A stretch of DNA of 64,000 bases from Phycisphaerales bacterium (GTDB taxonomy: Bacteria > Planctomycetota > Phycisphaerae > Phycisphaerales > UBA1924), in assembly GCA_029260345.1 (NCBI GenBank), contig JAJDDK010000007.1, forward strand, positions 294,075 through 358,074, read 5' to 3'. Numbering within the stretch: the first letter of the stretch is position 1; each line of letters opens with the position of its first letter. The notes under the pieces were generated by a model that saw only the letters and a program-made list of their open reading frames with translations, did no database searches and had not been told where the DNA came from. A program made the position numbers and the translations under genes. Below are positions 8,111-17,393 of this stretch, piece by piece.

Positions 8111-11029
8111 TCAGCCCCAATTCGCCAAGAGCGTTGCAAGATCTGAGCCGTTCACTTGACCATCAGCGTTCAGGTCTGCGGAACACGACGCCGGAGGAGC
8201 ATCACAAGGCCCCCATTGCGCGAGAAGCGCGGCCAAATCCGAACCGTTGATGACGCCGTCCCCGTTGAAGTCGCCAGTGGAGGCAAACGCAATGCCCATC
8301 ATGGTCGGCTCGACCAAGAGGAATGCGTTTACTCCGGTGGGCACGCCGATGATCTGCACTTGATCAAATGTTCCGCTGAGCCCGTTTGTTGCTGTCAAGA
8401 ACCAAAGCGGTGGTCCGCCGCCAACCGGCGCATCGAGCAGTCGTAATTCGAGTCGCCCGCCACGCACAATGGCGCCGTTGACATCGAGGAGATCGATTTC
8501 TGCAGTCGAACCCTGGATCTCGATTTCCAGCATCGAATCAGATTGAAGCGACACATCTCCAACCACGGAAAGCACACCGACAGAATCACCCGGAGTCATG
8601 TCTCCGTCTACAACAGTCACTGATGCGTTTATCACTCCTTCGCCCTCTACGACACCGCCCTGAACCACAATGTTTGGCGCTGTGATGCTTGCGCTATCAA
8701 GAAGGGTCAGTTTGACGGTTTGGCCGATTTCAGGCTGTTCAAGAATCACGTCGCCATTTGACTGCACGGAGCTTTGAGCGCCACTCAATTCGAGCGTCGC
8801 TGATCGTGGGCCAAGCACGATTCCATCGGAATCCAAGTGCCCACCGTCGGTGACAGTCGTCGTTCCGGACTCAATCAAAAGTGATGACGTCAGTGAGACC
8901 ATTGAGTCCATGTCATTGACAGAGAGGGTTCCAACCCCATTGCCAAGAGCTGCACCGCTGCCGAGCGACATTGAGTCAGCGCTGAGCAGGGCGCCTTGCT
9001 GCACGAGGATGCTTCCATCACCGCCAAACCGCCCGGCTGTGACCTCGCCATCGCCGATCAAGGCGCCGCTCGCGCCGCTGATAGTCAGGATTCCGTTGTA
9101 GTAGGCCCCGACCCGAGCGGTCTCATTCGAATTTGAGCAAAGAACATCCCCGTCGAAGATGTTCAAAGCCGTTTGGTTTCCAGGCGAACCTTCGACTTCG
9201 AGAGTTCGAAAACCTGACGAAGATTGAAGCGACAACGTCGCTGCTGACAGATCGAGCGAGACGTCCGCGCCATCCGTGGCCTGCAAGGCGACTGCGGCCG
9301 CGGGATTCGGTGACTCGACGGTGTATGGGCCCGATTCCTGCGGCGGAAAAACCACACGACTTGAACTGGTCGGAACACTCCCCTGGCTCCAGTTTTCCGG
9401 CGTCGCGAAGAGGCCGTCGCCAGCGGCCCAAGCGACATCGACGGGGTCCGTGATCAAGAATTTGACGACTGCTGAATTGAAGTCCGGAAGAAAGAGTGTC
9501 GCCATCACCTGCGACACATCGGATTGGCCTTCCAAATCGAGCTTCACAATTGAGTGCAATTCGACATTTTCAACAGGTACGTACTCCGTCCCGTCGCCCG
9601 AGACATCGAAGTACTGATTTCCTTTGACAATCTGTTGGATAACGTCCGTCGGATAGCGAACGAAAACACCATTTGAATCAAACGACGGTGTTCCGAGGCT
9701 CGCCTGGAATGCAAGCCGTTCGGCTTCGTCGATGTCAGCGATTGTAAACGTCCGAAAGAAGAGATTGTCGGGCCCGGGCGCCACATCGCGCTCACGTGAA
9801 ACCACCGTGATGCCTGATCCAGCGTCTTCGAACAACACACGATCGGTCTGAGACGAGATTCCCGGGCCGGTAATGAAGGCTTCGAAAACGAATCGACCGC
9901 TGTCGCCAAACGCGAATCCGCTGGCGAAATCTTCAATGACAACGCCGGGGTCCATTCCGGGGATCTGCGTGCTTTCGCGCGCAATAAGTTCGAGAGTTCC
10001 AGATCGGTCACTCCAAAAACCTTGATCTTGGTCAGTCGTCACTCCTGGCCCAAAGATGTCCGCGTAGAACACGATTGAGCCATCGCGATTCACAAATGGC
10101 TGCCGCAAGACTGAAAAAACGAAGCCCGGCTGAACCCCGGGCGCCGGCGAGCCTCCCCGCAGCAGGAGTTCGAGCGAGCCGCCGCGGTCCGACCACATGC
10201 CTTGCGCGTTGAACTGATTTAAACCCGGCCCTGTAAGCCCAGCCGCGAAGGCAATGGAACCACTTTCATCCATTCGAAAACTGGGTATTGACGTGAACTC
10301 AACACCGGCTGGCACATCCGGCGCCTGCATACCCGGAAGCGCGATGGACGCCAGTGTGCCGTTGATTGACTTAAAGATTCCAAAAGCCGTTTGCTCAAGA
10401 TCGACGAATTCGCCGGCAAATGCCACTCCGCTGTCGTCAGCGAATTGATTCCGAATGAAAAGCGTGAAGTTTGCGGCCGGGTCAGCACCGGGCGGATTCG
10501 CGCCCTCTCTGGCCACCAACGCAAGTCCATTGCTGTCGTAGAACCAGACTGTTCGTTCGTCCGTTGGATTGATTAAGGGGCCGTCCAATTGTGCATAAAA
10601 GGACAGTTCACCAAGATTGTTGATTCGCAGGTTGCCCGAAATGTCACTTGACGTATCTGAAATCCCCGTCAACGTCACGCTTGGCGCGAATCCTGGCGCA
10701 TGATCGCCGTGGCGCACAATAAGACTGAGATCGCCTGAGACATCCGACCAAAGACCCAGATCGGTGTCACCGGTCACGGTGGGGCCGCCGATGCGGCCGC
10801 GAAATCCAACCTGACCAAGACTGTTCGACACCACTTGGTCTAGCGTCGTGAAAACAATTCCGGGTCCGGTTCCAGGCGCCTGTTCAGCATTTGTTCTGGC
10901 AATGACAGATGCGGAAATATTTGGCGCCGCCGGGTCAGCAAATGCATCGAATCCGGAACCGCCAAAAGAAGCACCGATGGCGATGACAAGCGCATTGCGC
11001 AGATAAGGGAACGAACTGTTCAGAATCAT
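8111..11029 (-). CDS. Large secreted repeat protein with NxxGxxxF repeats and dockerin-like end
   Basis: The 972-aa product starts at ATG 11029, with GAGAGGT 6 nt upstream. A signal peptide covers about residues 1-31. Residues about 35-500 carry tandem units with the core NxxGxxxF (for example INNLGELSFYAQLDG and VNRDGSIVFYADIFG) and GLWSD, resembling repeat families of planctomycete surface proteins. Residues about 560-860 are Gly/Ser/Val-rich and look like a beta-helix or autotransporter-passenger region (ESGTTTVTDGGHLDSDG). Two calcium-loop motifs close the protein (DLAALLAQWGP, DLATLLANWG). No catalytic motif is visible; an adhesive or structural role is only inferred. The downstream M36 peptidase lies 22 nt away on the same strand. 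Confidence 0.85.
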   Translation of the reverse strand: MILNSSFPYLRNALVIAIGASFGGSGFDAFADPAAPNISASVIARTNAEQAPGTGPGIVFTTLDQVVSNSLGQVGFRGRIGGPTVTGDTDLGLWSDVSGDLSLIVRHGDHAPGFAPSVTLTGISDTSSDISGNLRINNLGELSFYAQLDGPLINPTDERTVWFYDSNGLALVAREGANPPGADPAANFTLFIRNQFADDSGVAFAGEFVDLEQTAFGIFKSINGTLASIALPGMQAPDVPAGVEFTSIPSFRMDESGSIAFAAGLTGPGLNQFNAQGMWSDRGGSLELLLRGGSPAPGVQPGFVFSVLRQPFVNRDGSIVFYADIFGPGVTTDQDQGFWSDRSGTLELIARESTQIPGMDPGVVIEDFASGFAFGDSGRFVFEAFITGPGISSQTDRVLFEDAGSGITVVSRERDVAPGPDNLFFRTFTIADIDEAERLAFQASLGTPSFDSNGVFVRYPTDVIQQIVKGNQYFDVSGDGTEYVPVENVELHSIVKLDLEGQSDVSQVMATLFLPDFNSAVVKFLITDPVDVAWAAGDGLFATPENWSQGSVPTSSSRVVFPPQESGPYTVESPNPAAAVALQATDGADVSLDLSAATLSLQSSSGFRTLEVEGSPGNQTALNIFDGDVLCSNSNETARVGAYYNGILTISGASGALIGDGEVTAGRFGGDGSILVQQGALLSADSMSLGSGAALGNGVGTLSVNDMDSMVSLTSSLLIESGTTTVTDGGHLDSDGIVLGPRSATLELSGAQSSVQSNGDVILEQPEIGQTVKLTLLDSASITAPNIVVQGGVVEGEGVINASVTVVDGDMTPGDSVGVLSVVGDVSLQSDSMLEIEIQGSTAEIDLLDVNGAIVRGGRLELRLLDAPVGGGPPLWFLTATNGLSGTFDQVQIIGVPTGVNAFLLVEPTMMGIAFASTGDFNGDGVINGSDLAALLAQWGPCDAPPASCSADLNADGQVNGSDLATLLANWG

Positions 11030-11362
11030 CGATTTACCTCTCTTTTACCGAGCGTAACACAGCCACCCATTGGCAGGAAATCAAATTCTCGAGCAAGGAG
11101 TTAGTGCGTGCTCACTATACGGCGAGGCCTGGTGAGAACCCCATATTGCCGAGACAGAGCCAGTTCAATTTCGGTTTTTTGGATTTTGTATGAATTGCCA
11201 TCGGGCCGGCGCAATGCTGAGAGTTTCATGCGACCGCGAGATTCAGGCTCAAAATTGATGCTTGATTCGATGAATCTCAAACCTTCGGCCATGCGTTTCG
11301 ATCGAAACGCAGTACTTGTTCGACAGAGATGATCTGCGAGCAATCACGATAGAACCAGTTGA
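11030..11362. other. Intergenic region with one weak small frame
   Basis: The minus strand holds the leader of the 972-aa gene. A TACGCT box sits about 25 nt before its start codon and could be the -10 element. The only other candidate is the short frame annotated at 11101-11292. Confidence 0.4.
11101..11292 (-). CDS. Possible small hypothetical protein (63 aa)
   Basis: This frame opens at ATG 11292 (an upstream TTG lies at 11343) and codes for a mixed-composition 63-residue product without recognisable motifs. It follows the winged-helix gene on the same strand by about 70 nt and its codons look ordinary. There is no clear ribosome-binding site, so it may be spurious. Confidence 0.25.
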   Translation of the reverse strand: MAEGLRFIESSINFEPESRGRMKLSALRRPDGNSYKIQKTEIELALSRQYGVLTRPRRIVSTH

Positions 11363-12100
11363 TCAAGCTGCATGTTGCAATCGCACAGGATGGTCTCGAT
11401 CGTTTCTTCGGTCCATTCCCACAACAACCATTCCCTCAAGCTCAAGTGATACGAGTGCTTTTCGCACTGCTGTGCGCGTGGCGCCTGTGAGTCTCGTGAG
11501 CGCGGATTCAGATGGCGCAGTGTTTTCCGGGAAATCCAAACGCAGGCTCTCGATGACGCTAACGCGAAGATCGCCTTTGCGAATAATTCGCTCTCTGAAA
11601 TCCGGATTCCGCTTGAGCAACCAACCAACAGGCCGCAGTGCGTCAAACTTCGGTGTGACGAGAGAAGCCCACAATCCCCAGCGCTTTGAGATTTCTGACG
11701 CTCGGCGTTTGGCGATTTGTGCAAGCGCTCCCCCATCGCGTTGAATAACGGCTAAAGGCTGAGGCTTTCCGATACCCGCGCAAACTTCGGAGACGATCAG
11801 TAGATCTCGCGAGGCGCCATTCGCAACTGCTTCTTCGATGATCAAACCGAGCACCGCCTGAAACTCCTGTTCAAGTTCTTCGAGGGCAAGACGCTTGAGC
11901 CGATGCCGCGCTACGAACTGCCCGTACGAGACCAGCCACGTCACGGACAACGGGAGTAGACGCGAGTTCTCATGGCATTGACGCGCCGTACGAAGGAACA
12001 GTCGCTCTAAATCAGGGGACTCGCCGCTCGGTTCGCAGGCGAAGAGGACTCCGACCTGAGCCCAATCAGGTTCCAAGTTGCCAGGGCGTTCTGCGGCCAT
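11363..12100 (-). CDS. Hypothetical protein with C-terminal winged-helix-like segment
   Basis: I do not recognise the 245-aa family as a whole. The N-terminal two thirds is soluble and alpha-rich (VTWLVSYGQFVARHRLKRLALEELEQEF). The end, APSESALTRLTGATRTAVRKALVSLELEGMVVVG, has the pattern of a MarR/GntR-type winged helix: recognition helix TRTAVRKALVSLE followed by a wing. It may therefore bind DNA. It is transcribed towards the dockerin protein genes and away from the kinase, so a regulatory link to either is possible but unproven. ATG 12100 has no obvious ribosome-binding site. Confidence 0.6.
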   Translation of the reverse strand: MAAERPGNLEPDWAQVGVLFACEPSGESPDLERLFLRTARQCHENSRLLPLSVTWLVSYGQFVARHRLKRLALEELEQEFQAVLGLIIEEAVANGASRDLLIVSEVCAGIGKPQPLAVIQRDGGALAQIAKRRASEISKRWGLWASLVTPKFDALRPVGWLLKRNPDFRERIIRKGDLRVSVIESLRLDFPENTAPSESALTRLTGATRTAVRKALVSLELEGMVVVGMDRRNDRDHPVRLQHAA

Positions 12101-12497
12101 TCGTTTACTCGAATCAATCTTGAGGATTCACGATGCTCTTCAGCAAGATTGCGGTCCAAAGCAAAGTTGAATCCGAGTCTCCCGTCATGTTGACCGCCTC
12201 AGCAAATTGAGAGTTTCTCAGTAGCGACGGCCATATGACACCGCAAGTATACAGATCGATTTGGCACGCGGTGGCCTACTGGCGTCCGAGATCGAAAGAG
12301 CAAGCCGAGCGACGTAGCCCCAGGCTGCGAATTGGTACTCGGTTTGGAAATGAGGAGTGGGCCTTTGCTGGATGCGGGCCGGCGACCAACAAATCCTGGG
12401 GCCGGATCCGAAATTGGGCCCAAGTGCGTTGAGGCTGGCTTTTCCGATTCCGGATCCATTCGTTCCAGCTCGAATGAATCGTCGTTCAAGGCTGGCG

Positions 12498-12900
12498 CTA
12501 TTCACCTGCGAGCAGCTTGCGAACGGCCTCCGCGCGTTCCTGGTCCGAGAGAGGCAAACGCTCCAGCATCGCCATGGCGTCCACAAGCGCGCCGCTTTTT
12601 GCGCCGCGCGAATCAGAAACTTCACTCTTCCCCGGGGAAAACTGCTGTTGTTCAGACCCACTTGGGGTCACTTTTTCATTCGGCAGCGACGTGCAAACTT
12701 CTGCGTCGCTGCTTATTGCGCCTTTATTTTCAAACACTTACACGAATTCTCCGGCGATCATTTCTTTACCGACGATTTCGAGCGTTCGGCAGGGCTTGGT
12801 TTTTCATTGCCGCTCGGTCAGCGCCGATGCCACGAAGGTCGGCACGTCTTCGGATGCCCACCTCCACGGCAATCTTTGGAGACGCCTCGTCACGAATAAC
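12498..12900 (-). pseudogene. Decayed coding region or small-protein remnant
   Basis: Read on the minus strand, 12737-12498 is an open GTG-started frame of 79 codons. Its end, ALVDAMAMLERLPLSDQERAE followed by AVRKLLAGE, looks like genuine protein. A TAA (12738-12740) stands directly before the GTG. The same frame continues upstream as TLEIVGKEMIAGEFV and, beyond a TGA, EDVPTFVASALTERQ, while a neighbouring frame gives ASPKIAVEVGI. These protein-like fragments split by stops and a frame shift suggest a broken gene of unknown function. Alternatively, only the 79-codon frame is a real small gene. Confidence 0.35.
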
Positions 12901-13053
12901 TTTGAGTCTCGGGGCCACGGCGGCGATCAAGGAGAAGCCTCGTCTCCGGCGTCATGCGCTCTGCCAATTGACTCTCTGATGAATTCGTCAGTTGCCTTGG
13001 GTCGCCAAATTCCATGTCATGATGTCGTTCCCTTATCAATCTTACGATTCATT

Positions 13054-13083
13054 TTGAATTATCTCATAGCCCCCTTGTAGAGT
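13054..13083 (+). promoter_or_regulatory. Candidate sigma-70-type promoter for the kinase gene
   Basis: TTGAAT (13054-13059) and TAGAGT (13078-13083) are separated by 18 nt, and the kinase ATG lies 29 nt further on. The surrounding sequence is AT-rich for this genome. Confidence 0.4.
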
Positions 13084-13112
13084 GAACGTCACAAACGCTC
13101 CCCAAGGCATGC

Positions 13113-15389
13113 ATGGGACAAAAGCAACATCAATCAGTGAAGCGGTCCAACACCGACGGTTCCAATGACCACATTGGCGCCGCTGATGATTCTGCTCCGT
13201 TCTTCGACATCAAAGATTGCCCCACGGTCGGCAGGCTTGAACCGGGCGCCATGGTCGGGCGATATCGCATTGTTGGCGAGATCGGTTCGGGCGGGATGGG
13301 AATTGTCTACGAAGCCGTTCGCGAAGATCTCCAGCGGCCCGTTGCGCTCAAGACCCTTCTCGCAAGCGCCCGCGCCGGAAGCGCTGATCGCCTGCGCCGT
13401 GAAGCTGAAACACTTGCGCGCCTGGATCATCACGGAATCGCGGCGGTGATTGACGCCTTCACTGAAAGCGACCGCTTTTGGATTGTCATGGAATTGGTGA
13501 ATGGGCGACCGATCACTGAATCATCGTCCGAGCGATCGGTGCGGGTCGCCTTGCGGTTGTTCCTCGAAGTGTGCCGCGCCGTCGATCACGCGCACTTGCG
13601 CGGCGTGGTGCATCGCGATCTGAAACCGGCAAATATTCTGGTTGATACCGACAATCGGCCGATCGTGCTGGACTTCGGCCTTGCGCGACTGGTGGAGGAG
13701 GGCGCCGACGAGCGCGTCACCCAAACAGGTCAATTTGTCGGCACATTGGCGTACATGAGTCCGGAGCAGACCACGGGCCAGGACGCGGCGATTGATGTGC
13801 GCTCGGATGTCTATTCGCTTGGCGTCGTGCTGTATGAAATGCTCACGAGGGCGCTACCGATCGAAGTGCCGACGGGGTCGCTGGTCCGGGCAGCACGCGC
13901 GATCGAACATGCCCAGCCCATGGTTCCGAGCCGGCACAATGCCGCGCTCAGAGGCGACATCGATCAGATCCTCCTCAAGACATTGGAGAAATCACCCAGC
14001 CGCCGATACGAATCCGCAGGAGCGCTGGCGCAAGACATCGAACGCCACCTGGAGCATCGGCCGATTGAAGCGCGGCCGCCGACGCCGCTGTATCGAGCTT
14101 CGCGCTATGTGCGCCGGCATCGGGCGCTGGTGTTCGGCGCCGGCGCCACGATTTTCGCACTCATGATTGGACTCGTGATTGCAACGACGCAAGTGATTCG
14201 TGCGCGTGATGCGGAACGCCGAGCGACCGAGCGATTCAATGACGTGCGCTCGCTGGCGAATACTGTGATCTTTGATCTTCATGACGCCATCGCGGACCTG
14301 CCTGGCGGAACGGCGGCACGAGCGATGCTGGTGGAAAACGCACTTCAGTACATGGACCGGCTGGCGAACGATCCGCCTGCGGACGATCCGATGTTCCGGT
14401 TAGAGCTCGCGCGTTCATTCGTTCAACTCGGCGCCGCGTTGTATGGATACGGTGGAGTTGGACTTGGCCGGTCGGACGAGGCGCATGCGGCCTTTTCGCG
14501 TGCGCTTGAAGTGCTGGAGGCGCACGAGCACGATCCTGCGTGGCTGTCAATCAAGGGTGTTCGCGTTTTGGCCCAAGCCGTTCGCGGCGAGCGGCAATCG
14601 CGAACGAACGACGAGAGCGGTGAACATATCTATGCGACTCGTAACCCCGCAATGATCCGAGAGGCGGCGTTGTGGCGCCGAATCGTGGACTCACCGGAGG
14701 CGACCGATGCGGATCGCATCGCGCTAGCGGTCATCAATGCAGGACAGGCCCAGTATGCGTTCGCGCTCTCAAGCGCCAAGAACGCCATGGAGTTTTTCCA
14801 GGACGCCTGGCGCACGTTGGATTCACTCGATGATCCCACCACATACGAAGCACGCACCGCAAAAGCTGACCTTGCGAGCGATCAGGGGCGCGCGCTACGC
14901 CTGCATGATCGTTCCGGTGAGGCGATCCCATATCTGGACCGTGCGATAGCTGGATACCGCGAACTCTTTCACCGTGATTCTGATGATCGTCGAATTCTCA
15001 GTCGGCTGAGTAGCGCTTTGGCGTCGCGGTCTTTGGCTGGGGCGTCGCGAGGCGAGCCGCAGACGGAGGCAATGGCCGATGAGGCTGTGCGCCTGGCCCG
15101 TCAACTGTGTGAAATGGATCCGACGGATCGCCGCGCTATTCGGCGTCTTGAGGTTGTTCTCGCGTGGACCGGACGCGCCCTGACGCAAATGGCGCAGAAC
15201 GCTGATATCGCGCCGTCGGAGCGCCGCCGGTTGTATCGCCGGAGTCTCGCCATGACGAAGGAAGCGCTCGGATTGGTGATTCAGCGTCGCGAGCGCGGCG
15301 AGCTACCGGAGTGGGAAAGCCACTACCCGGCGGAGATGACGGAAGACATCCGTCAAACGGAAGCGGCGCTCTCTGCGATCGACGGCTGA
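13113..15389 (+). CDS. Membrane Ser/Thr protein kinase (PknB/Hanks type) with helical C-terminal region
   Basis: The 758-aa product has a complete kinase domain: glycine loop GSGGMG at 58-63, ATP lysine in VALK (Lys80), catalytic loop HRDLKPAN at 167-174, DFG at 187-189 and SPE at 216-218. One transmembrane helix follows at about 335-360 (VFGAGATIFALMIGLVIATT). The remaining 390 residues are alpha-rich and TPR-like and should lie on the far side of the membrane as a sensor or scaffold. No PASTA domain is present. ATG 13113 has a weak AAGG upstream. A sigma factor gene lies 2 kb downstream, with a dockerin protein between them; such kinase/sigma neighbourhoods are frequent in Planctomycetes. 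The substrate is unknown. Confidence 0.9.
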   Translation: MGQKQHQSVKRSNTDGSNDHIGAADDSAPFFDIKDCPTVGRLEPGAMVGRYRIVGEIGSGGMGIVYEAVREDLQRPVALKTLLASARAGSADRLRREAETLARLDHHGIAAVIDAFTESDRFWIVMELVNGRPITESSSERSVRVALRLFLEVCRAVDHAHLRGVVHRDLKPANILVDTDNRPIVLDFGLARLVEEGADERVTQTGQFVGTLAYMSPEQTTGQDAAIDVRSDVYSLGVVLYEMLTRALPIEVPTGSLVRAARAIEHAQPMVPSRHNAALRGDIDQILLKTLEKSPSRRYESAGALAQDIERHLEHRPIEARPPTPLYRASRYVRRHRALVFGAGATIFALMIGLVIATTQVIRARDAERRATERFNDVRSLANTVIFDLHDAIADLPGGTAARAMLVENALQYMDRLANDPPADDPMFRLELARSFVQLGAALYGYGGVGLGRSDEAHAAFSRALEVLEAHEHDPAWLSIKGVRVLAQAVRGERQSRTNDESGEHIYATRNPAMIREAALWRRIVDSPEATDADRIALAVINAGQAQYAFALSSAKNAMEFFQDAWRTLDSLDDPTTYEARTAKADLASDQGRALRLHDRSGEAIPYLDRAIAGYRELFHRDSDDRRILSRLSSALASRSLAGASRGEPQTEAMADEAVRLARQLCEMDPTDRRAIRRLEVVLAWTGRALTQMAQNADIAPSERRRLYRRSLAMTKEALGLVIQRRERGELPEWESHYPAEMTEDIRQTEAALSAIDG

Positions 15390-15579
15390 AAAAGTCGGTG
15401 ATTTGAAAAGAACACATTCGCAGCGCAAAAGCGACTCTCCAAAATCCTTGTCCAAGTGAGCAGAGATCGCGTCCGGCCGATTGAGGGCGCTTTGCGCTTG
15501 CTCGGTGTTGTGGAGACACCGAGTTTTCGAAATCAAAGGACGAATGCCACTCAAACAGAGGGGCACAAGGAGGACAAAA

Positions 15580-17130
15580 TTGAAAGTCACATTTTTTTCG
15601 TTGAAGTGCCTCGACTCAACGTTGGCGAGTGCGAGTGTATTGGCGTTCAGTGTCTCCATCGCGAGCGCCGGAACAGGCCAATTCGGCGGATTTGGATCCC
15701 TCACGACAATTTTCGCAAACAGCGGAGGAAATGGCCCGAGTGACATCACTCAGGCAGATCTTGACGGCGACGGGCGCCTTGATCTCATCTCCGTCGGAGG
15801 GGGCAGCATCGAGCTCTTTTTCGGCGACGGAGGGGGCGGCTTTACGCACAATGTGATTTCAATCAATGGGGCCGGTGAAGGTGTTGTCATCGGCGACTTC
15901 AATGGGGATGGGAACGCTGATATTGCGGCGAGTCGAAGAGGCCTCAGTGATGTAGCAGTCCTGATCAACGATGGCTCGGGCGCATTCTCTCAGGCGTTTT
16001 TTGGTGTTGGGGCTGGTCCAAGCGATATCGCGCAACTCGATATCGATGGCGACGGCGACGTCGACCTCATCGTCGTTAATGAGAACGCATCCGCACTGAC
16101 CGTTCTATGGAATGACGGGACGGGTCAATTCAATACGTCTGAGTCCATACCATCGGGCGGGTCGAGCCCTCGCGGCATTGATAGCGCGGACCTCGACGGC
16201 GATGGTCACCCAGACTTTGTCACCACGACCGTTGACAACAATTCAATCCATGTGCATTTGAATGATGGGAATGGCGGGTTCGATCTTGTGTCATCACACG
16301 CGGCGCCAACAAGTCCATGGGAAGTCATTCTCAAGGACTTTGATTCCGATGGAGATATGGATATCGCTAGCGTGTCGCGAAGCGGCGGACAAGCTGCGAG
16401 GATCTGGCTCAATGACGGGAACGGCGCATTCGCCCAGAATCAGACCGTGCCGCTCGGTGATTGGTCGGAGGATGTGGTCGCCGCCGATCTCGATGGCGAT
16501 GGCGACATCGATCTCGCGGCGGCGCTCATCAATACAGGTCAAGCGGCCGTCATTCTCCTCAACAATGGAACGGGAAGCTTCACCGCTCTCTCTCCGACTT
16601 CGATGGGCGGATCTGTCAATTGTGTCGCTCTTGCAGACATTGATGGAAACGGCTCGCCGGATCTAATCGCAGGCCTGCGCTCTTCCGGACGAGTCTCCTA
16701 CCGTTCGAATCTGACGGATGTCATCCCCCCTGGCGCGTTTGCGCTTCTCACTCCACAAAACAAGATGGCAGGTTTAGCCTTGCCCGAATCACTCGCGTCA
16801 TGGGACCTCGACGCCGCGTTTCGCTGGACGCGTGCGAACGGCTTCACGGTTGACTACGAAATCGCGATCGCGACTGATTTCGGCATGACCAATGTCGTCG
16901 CGGGCGCTGGCGATCTGGCCGAGCGCACTTTCGCGATGCCGCTTGGTGTGCTTGAGGCCGCAACCACGTATTACTGGAGCGTCACGGCGACCAACCAGGC
17001 AGGCGTCACCATCGCATCACCTGAAGTCGCATCATTTACAACCGGAGCGCCAGCCGACTTCAACGGCGACGGCGTGGTCAACGGGGCTGACCTCGCCTCG
17101 CTGCTGGCGAGCTGGGGAATTGTCGAATGA
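15580..17130 (+). CDS. Secreted VCBS/FG-GAP repeat protein with single dockerin-like motif
   Basis: The start is TTG 15580, chosen because AAGGAGG at 15567-15573 lies 6 nt upstream; an ATG at 15544 lacks such a site. The 516-aa product has a signal peptide (to about residue 28, ending FSVSIASAG). Seven or so VCBS/FG-GAP repeats follow, with calcium loops such as DLDGDGRLDLISVGGG and DFNGDGNADIAAS, and a propeller fold is expected. A fibronectin-III-like segment (about 385-485) precedes one dockerin-like motif, DFNGDGVVNGADLASLLASWG, at the end. The three other dockerin proteins here carry two motifs. A surface role is inferred; no enzyme motif is seen. Confidence 0.85.
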   Translation: MKVTFFSLKCLDSTLASASVLAFSVSIASAGTGQFGGFGSLTTIFANSGGNGPSDITQADLDGDGRLDLISVGGGSIELFFGDGGGGFTHNVISINGAGEGVVIGDFNGDGNADIAASRRGLSDVAVLINDGSGAFSQAFFGVGAGPSDIAQLDIDGDGDVDLIVVNENASALTVLWNDGTGQFNTSESIPSGGSSPRGIDSADLDGDGHPDFVTTTVDNNSIHVHLNDGNGGFDLVSSHAAPTSPWEVILKDFDSDGDMDIASVSRSGGQAARIWLNDGNGAFAQNQTVPLGDWSEDVVAADLDGDGDIDLAAALINTGQAAVILLNNGTGSFTALSPTSMGGSVNCVALADIDGNGSPDLIAGLRSSGRVSYRSNLTDVIPPGAFALLTPQNKMAGLALPESLASWDLDAAFRWTRANGFTVDYEIAIATDFGMTNVVAGAGDLAERTFAMPLGVLEAATTYYWSVTATNQAGVTIASPEVASFTTGAPADFNGDGVVNGADLASLLASWGIVE

Positions 17131-17276
17131 GCCGCGCGATGGTGCGGGGTGTGGGGGGCAAAGTGTTCGATTTTTTTGCTTCAAAAGAATCGACGGATCG
17201 TGACGGAACTCTTCTCCTCGCGTTGGTGAAGGGGAGGCCCGCGTGAGGCTGCTGCTCCCGCGCGGGTGACTCCGTG

Positions 17277-17326
17277 GCAGAGGGCCGGTTTCTTGCCGCG
17301 ATCGCGGACCGGCCCTCTGCTTATTT
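17277..17326 (+). terminator. Strong hairpin terminator candidate
   Basis: GCAGAGGGCCGGT (17277-17289) pairs perfectly with ACCGGCCCTCTGC (17308-17320), a 13-bp stem with an 18-nt loop, followed by TTATTTAGATT. The T-run is imperfect. It lies about 150 nt after the VCBS/dockerin gene. Confidence 0.6.
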
Positions 17327-17393
17327 AGATTCTCATGTGAGCCGCGCCATTACAATTTGCGGCTGCCCCAGATCTTTGGTCGGAGTTGCAACC

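Larger units (their letters stand above)
12101..13112. other. 1-kb region without an intact recognisable gene
   Basis: The region between the winged-helix gene and the kinase has several overlapping open frames, all of odd composition. The best coding-like signal is on the minus strand around 12498-12900 and is interrupted by stops and a frame change (see the pseudogene entry). The right end holds the likely kinase promoter. No tRNA or terminator is apparent. Confidence 0.5.

Noticed and set aside
12332..13080. Long plus-strand frames (215, 180 and 187 codons) before the kinase
   Set aside because: They overlap each other in different frames, are rich in Arg/Ser/Cys/His and have no ribosome-binding site. 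They look like non-coding complements of the decayed minus-strand fragments.
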